64,000 nt of DNA, taken from NCBI GenBank assembly GCA_965198185.1, contig CBDAOU010000002.1, forward strand, positions 1,240,001-1,304,000, read 5' to 3'. Of the stretch, positions 60,466 through 64,000 are shown piece by piece. The stretch comes from JAJECS01 sp965198185. GTDB taxonomy: Bacteria; Chloroflexota; UBA11872. The translations under genes were made by a program, and so were the position numbers. Below the pieces are notes generated by a model. It was not told where the DNA came from and did no database searches. It was given only the letters and a program-made list of their open reading frames with translations. Numbering within the stretch: position 1 is the first letter of the stretch; every line of letters begins with the position of its first letter.

Positions 60466-61535
60466 TCGTACAGCTCGCTGACGGCGACGACGCTTCCGCC
60501 GGCAGCCGCCGAGCGATACGCGGCGTCCAGCAGCTCGACGCTGCGCAGGCCGATGGTTCCCGGCGACCCGTTCGGCGCGCGCCCCAGACACACGTCCACC
60601 AGATTTGCCGCCGTGTTAAAGCGCGGGTAGGTGTCGTCCGGATTGGGAATGCTCACTTCCTCGGTCGGACCGTCGTGGCGGGTGATCGTCAGGTGCCCCT
60701 TGACCGCGTCGAGCAGCACGTAGCCGTTCTCGCAATAGACGCGCACGTCCAGCTGGCCCGCGTCACCGACCGGCATGTTGCCGGTGCCGGCCACGACGCC
60801 CACGGCGCCGCCCTCGAACTGCACGCTCATCGCATCGACGAGGTCCAAGGGAACGTCGTAGTTGTTCATCAGCGCCGACACCCGCTCGGCGCGCAGGCCC
60901 GAGACGAAGAACATCAGCCCCGACGAGTGCGTGATCTGCAGGTGGCCCTCGCCGCCGCCGGACACGCGGGGGTCGTTGTAGACCGCGTCGGGACCGACAA
61001 CCTTCCAATCGAACACCGGGCGGTAGGCCTCGGCGTTGCCGCGCAGGAACTCGATGATCATCGACGCGTAGGCATTCACCACGTGTTGCGGCTCGCCGAG
61101 CTCGCCGCCGGTGATGATCTCTCGCGCGCGCAGGGCGGTGCGGGTGAAGTGCCAGGGATAGCCAATGATCAGCTCGCGCTCGGCCTCGGCCGCGCGATCG
61201 ACCAGGTCGCGCGCGTCGCTGGCGGTGAGCGTCATGGGCTTCTCGAGCATCACGTGCTTGCCGGCATCGAGGCAGGCCGCGGCGACCGGGTGATGCGCCG
61301 CGTGGGCCACCGCAACGATCACACCGTCAAGCTCCTCCTCCGCGAGCAACTCGTTGACGTTGGTGTAGGTGGCGTGCCCGGGAAATGCATCCGCGGCCTT
61401 TTGGAGCCGCTCGGCATTTGCGTCGCAAATGGCCACGAGCTCGGCCAGCGGGTTATCGCGCAAGCCGGGAATGTGCGTATAGGTCGACCACCAGCCGGTG
61501 CCAATGACGGCAATGCGCGCGCAATCGCTCGACAT
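60462..61535 (-). CDS. Gfo/Idh/MocA family oxidoreductase
   Basis: From ATG 61535 the protein is 357 residues. IAVIGTGWWSTYTHIPGLRD is the Rossmann motif with an unusual GTGWWS glycine loop. HVMLEKPMTLTASDARDLVD carries the EKP signature, and the C-terminal domain includes GGGEGHLQITHSSGLMFFVSG. The enzyme should oxidise or reduce a sugar or cyclitol with NAD(P). It is not close to the 16487-17578 copy in sequence. No transport or isomerase gene is adjacent. Confidence 0.88.
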   Translation of the reverse strand: MSSDCARIAVIGTGWWSTYTHIPGLRDNPLAELVAICDANAERLQKAADAFPGHATYTNVNELLAEEELDGVIVAVAHAAHHPVAAACLDAGKHVMLEKPMTLTASDARDLVDRAAEAERELIIGYPWHFTRTALRAREIITGGELGEPQHVVNAYASMIIEFLRGNAEAYRPVFDWKVVGPDAVYNDPRVSGGGEGHLQITHSSGLMFFVSGLRAERVSALMNNYDVPLDLVDAMSVQFEGGAVGVVAGTGNMPVGDAGQLDVRVYCENGYVLLDAVKGHLTITRHDGPTEEVSIPNPDDTYPRFNTAANLVDVCLGRAPNGSPGTIGLRSVELLDAAYRSAAAGGSVVAVSELYD

Positions 61536-61592
61536 GCTCACGTCCCCCAAATCTCTATATGACGCGCATCGTACGCCGCACGCCAGCCGGCT

Positions 61593-62705
61593 TCAGCCCG
61601 ACTGGACCTGCCCCGCGCACGCGCGGGCCAGGCGACGCTCGTCGGGCATCCCCGTAACGCCGGGCTCGTCGGCATACCCGGTGAGCTCCACGTAGCCGTA
61701 GCCCACGGTCCGGCCACCCTCAATTATGTCAACCAGACCTTCCCAATAGATGCTGCCGGTGCTGTTCCTCGTATCGAGCTCCTGATCGGCCAGCACGGGT
61801 TGCACGATCACATCCAGGCCCAGGATCGGAATCAGCACCCGCCAGGCCGAGGGGTAGGTCGTGAAGGTTCTGGGACTCATCCAAATGGCGAGCGGAATCG
61901 TGGTGAAGTCATCGCCCGTCAGGTGCAGTGGCAGCCCGCGGCCGCTGAGCGTGGCGTAGGCCAGCACCAGCTGGCGGCGCTCGTCCCAAAGCTCGGTGAG
62001 CATGAGATCGCGGCCGTCATCGAAACGCAGGCTCATCCAATCCCAACCGCCCGAGCTCGCGGAGATGAAGTCGCCCCATTGATGGTCGAACCAGGCGGTC
62101 CCGCTGACGCCAACCTCGCCGCCCGCGTCCGCGAGACGGCCAACGACGTTCAGCCTTGGGTAGGAGTAGTAGTAGCTCCACCCGAGCGCGCCAAAGTCGA
62201 GCAGGCCGCCGTGGTGCTCGACAGCCCGATAGGCCGGGTCCAAGGTGAGATTCACGGCGTAGCCGGGCATGTCGGCATCAACCGTGAAGCGCTCGCCGTC
62301 GAAGGCCAGCCGCCAGCCGTCGACGCATAGGTCCAGGTCGTCCGGCGGTCCCTGGCTCAATCCGAGCGACGTGCGCTCGTCGAAGACCACTCGCTCTCCT
62401 GCGGGATCGGTGATCGCGAAGTGCGCCGCATAGGCCGGTGGACCGCCGCCGCGCACCCCCTGAAATATCACGAACTCGAAACCCAGGGTGCGGCGATCGG
62501 ACGTGGTCAGACGTCCCGTGAAATACCACCACTCGCTCAAGTTGTCGTGCGGCGCCTCGTCGGCGGGCAGGTCGATCGGCGGGAACGTGCGCTCGCTCGG
62601 GCTCGGTGTCGGCGCGGATGCCAGCGGTGTCACATCCTCGCCGCACGCGGCAATGAGCACGGCCAGGACGATGGACAGCGCAAGCAGGGGGGCACGGCGC
62701 GTCAT
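61593..62705 (-). CDS. AttH/CrtC-like lipocalin-fold lipoprotein
   Basis: The 370-residue product has a lipoprotein signal (LALSIVLAVLIAAC, Cys about residue 21). The AttH/carotenoid-hydratase-like double lipocalin motifs are NLSEWWYFTGRLTTSDRRTL, YAAHFAITDPAGE, LDFGALGWSYYYSYPRLNV and GTAWFDHQWGDF. These proteins bind or modify hydrophobic ligands. AttH genes elsewhere sit beside ABC transporters, while here the ATG overlaps the stop of an MMPL transporter by four bases. A role in extracytoplasmic lipid handling with that transporter is inferred. Confidence 0.83.
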   Translation of the reverse strand: MTRRAPLLALSIVLAVLIAACGEDVTPLASAPTPSPSERTFPPIDLPADEAPHDNLSEWWYFTGRLTTSDRRTLGFEFVIFQGVRGGGPPAYAAHFAITDPAGERVVFDERTSLGLSQGPPDDLDLCVDGWRLAFDGERFTVDADMPGYAVNLTLDPAYRAVEHHGGLLDFGALGWSYYYSYPRLNVVGRLADAGGEVGVSGTAWFDHQWGDFISASSGGWDWMSLRFDDGRDLMLTELWDERRQLVLAYATLSGRGLPLHLTGDDFTTIPLAIWMSPRTFTTYPSAWRVLIPILGLDVIVQPVLADQELDTRNSTGSIYWEGLVDIIEGGRTVGYGYVELTGYADEPGVTGMPDERRLARACAGQVQSG

Positions 62706-64000
62706 CGCGGAAATAGCCTCGGGGGCTCAAACAGCCAGGCCGGGGCCCACCAATTCCAGCGCCCCAGCAGCCGCATGGTGGAGGGCACCAGCAGCGAGCG
62801 CACGATGGTGGCATCGATAAACACCGCCACCGCGGCGCCAAGTCCTATCGCCTTCACCAGCACCACGTCGGCGCTGGTGAACGCCAAGCTCACCACGATC
62901 ACGACCAGCGCCGCGCTGGTGATCACTCGACCGCTGCGCGCCAGACCCTGCGCGACGCTTTCGGCGTTGCCCAACCCCGCGTCGCGGCCCTCCTTGATGC
63001 GCGACAACAGGAAAACCTCATAGTCCATGCTCAGCCCGAAGAGCACCGCGAACAGGATGATCGGCGCCGTGGACTCGATGAAGCCCAGCGGCTCGAAGCG
63101 CAGCACGTTTTCCAGCCAGCCGTCCTGGAACACGAGCACCAGCGCGCCAAAGCTCGCGAGCAAGCTCAGGACGTTCATCACCACCGCCTTGAGCGGCAGC
63201 ACCACCGAGCGGAATTGGGCCACGAGCGCCACGTAGGTCACGAGCAGGATCAGGCCGACCGCTCGCGGGAAGTCTCCATACAGCCGATCGACAAAGTCGC
63301 CCAAGCTGGCCGCCCCGCCGCCGACCAGCGCATCCAGCCCGTTGGCATCGCGGTAGGCACGGATGGCATGCACGAGTTCTCGGGCCTCATCGGAGGTGGC
63401 GGACGCCCGCGGCTCGACAACCATGAGGGCAGTGCGGCCGTTGGTCAGTCCCTCGACGGTGGCCGCGGCGAATGCGTCTGGAATGGCCGTGGGATCGCGA
63501 TAGAGCAGCTGGTATTGCTCCAGGGAGATGCGTGGATCGATGGTCACGTGGCTGTAGACCTGCGCCACGCGTGGGTCGGCCAGCAGTGCTTGCCCAAATT
63601 CATGCATGCGGGCGATCGATTCGGGCGCGAGCGCCGGAGCATTCAGCCGGGTCACGATGGCCAGCGGCGCCGGCTGACCGGGGCCGAATTCCTCGCTCAT
63701 CGCGTCGTAGGCCGCGCGCGCGGGGCTGTTCCCCCCGAGCACCGAGGCGTCGGCGCCGCGAATGCGCACGTGCAGGAACGGCACGCCGAGAAGAATCAAG
63801 AGCGCGCTCACGACCAGAAACACGGGCAGGGGCCGGCGCATGACGGCGTGCGCCAGGCGCGCCCATCCGTCACGAAGCCTGAATCGCGGACTCGGCACCG
63901 CCCAGCGGTTCACCCGGGGGCCCAACTCGGCCAGGATCGCCGGCACGAGCGTCAGGGCCGCGGCCACGGCGATGAGCACCACGATCGCGCCGCCGATGCC
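62702..64000 (-). CDS. MMPL/RND-superfamily transporter, C-terminal part (runs off right edge)
   Basis: The frame is open to the right end, giving at least 432 residues. It begins within a helix (GIGGAIVVLIAVAAALTLVPA) followed by a cytoplasmic linker and helix RRPLPVFLVVSALLILLGVP. An extracytoplasmic domain comes next (ADASVLGGNSPARAAYDAMS). A last block of helices includes IILFAVLFGLSMDYEVFLLS, the MMPL signature with the acidic pair, and VSLAFTSADVVLVKAIGLG. MMPL proteins use proton force to export lipids or hydrophobic molecules. It is upstream of and coupled to the AttH-like lipoprotein gene. Confidence 0.9.
   Translation of the reverse strand, partial: GIGGAIVVLIAVAAALTLVPAILAELGPRVNRWAVPSPRFRLRDGWARLAHAVMRRPLPVFLVVSALLILLGVPFLHVRIRGADASVLGGNSPARAAYDAMSEEFGPGQPAPLAIVTRLNAPALAPESIARMHEFGQALLADPRVAQVYSHVTIDPRISLEQYQLLYRDPTAIPDAFAAATVEGLTNGRTALMVVEPRASATSDEARELVHAIRAYRDANGLDALVGGGAASLGDFVDRLYGDFPRAVGLILLVTYVALVAQFRSVVLPLKAVVMNVLSLLASFGALVLVFQDGWLENVLRFEPLGFIESTAPIILFAVLFGLSMDYEVFLLSRIKEGRDAGLGNAESVAQGLARSGRVITSAALVVIVVSLAFTSADVVLVKAIGLGAAVAVFIDATIVRSLLVPSTMRLLGRWNWWAPAWLFEPPRLFPR

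Noticed and set aside
1..64000. CRISPR array, prophage or conjugative element
   Set aside because: No regularly spaced direct repeats, cas genes, integrase, capsid or conjugation genes were seen.

Overview
This is a GC-rich bacterial chromosome segment with dense, mostly short operons on both strands. Its anchor is a conserved ribosomal/transcription block at the left end (rpmG-secE-nusG-rplK-rplA-L10 leader-rplJ-rplL, minus strand, 342-3633). The rest is catabolic and accessory: zinc and flavin dehydrogenases, Gfo/Idh/MocA oxidoreductases, TIM-barrel sugar isomerases, a GH78 glycosidase, PhyH dioxygenase, a sulfatase-fold hydrolase, GMC and sarcosine-oxidase-like flavoproteins, and M19, M20 and S9 peptidases. 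That mix, with the GC richness and the hairpin repeats, recalls free-living or host-associated Chloroflexota such as SAR202-like lineages. The taxonomic call is inference only; no lineage marker was searched.

Layout. 1-3633: glycosyltransferase end and ribosomal block. 3848-9617: ketopantoate-reductase-like gene, a tandem metallo-beta-lactamase gene with two frameshifts, a frameshifted zinc alcohol dehydrogenase and lysA. 9966-13692: secreted SH3b/HEXXH protein, an unusual interleaved inverted-repeat element, a VapBC pair (toxin frameshifted) and a sigma-70 factor. 13768-20260: carbohydrate/acid catabolism (hydroxyacid dehydrogenase, isomerase, SDR, Gfo/Idh, GH78). 20528-26492: lipoprotein, AbrB antitoxin with a gutted VapC, a dehydrogenase flanked by direct repeats, transglutaminase, TPP enzyme and OYE-family flavoprotein. 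26607-30117: ABC-2 exporter behind a palindromic operator and promoter. 30137-41318: isomerase, M20 peptidase, three polytopic membrane proteins (two GT-C-like), sarcosine-oxidase-like enzyme, M19 peptidase and class V aminotransferase. 41473-44398: S9 peptidase bracketed by two decayed tRNA-Thr copies. 44928-49378: PhyH, sulfatase-like and GMC genes with gene-poor gaps. 50038-56582: tRNA-like sequence, intact tRNA-Thr, peroxiredoxin, SDR, moaE/moaD/moaB, deformylase, class III aminotransferase and GNAT. 56805-64000: CcdA with two TlpA-type thioredoxins, a HesB-like protein, EEP hydrolase, a second Gfo/Idh, an AttH-like lipoprotein and an MMPL transporter running off the right edge.

How the genes fit together: the ribosomal block is probably autoregulated by L10 through its leader. 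CcdA plus TlpA proteins form an extracytoplasmic disulfide-reduction module. moaE/moaD/moaB belong to molybdopterin synthesis. The many oxidoreductases and isomerases look like parts of scattered sugar, sugar-acid and small-organic degradation pathways whose substrates cannot be read from sequence.

Two cautions. At least five otherwise intact genes carry single-base frameshifts (seven sites, six apparent deletions, mostly at short G/C runs), which suggests uncorrected assembly errors as much as real decay. Hairpin-forming dispersed repeats occupy many intergenic gaps.
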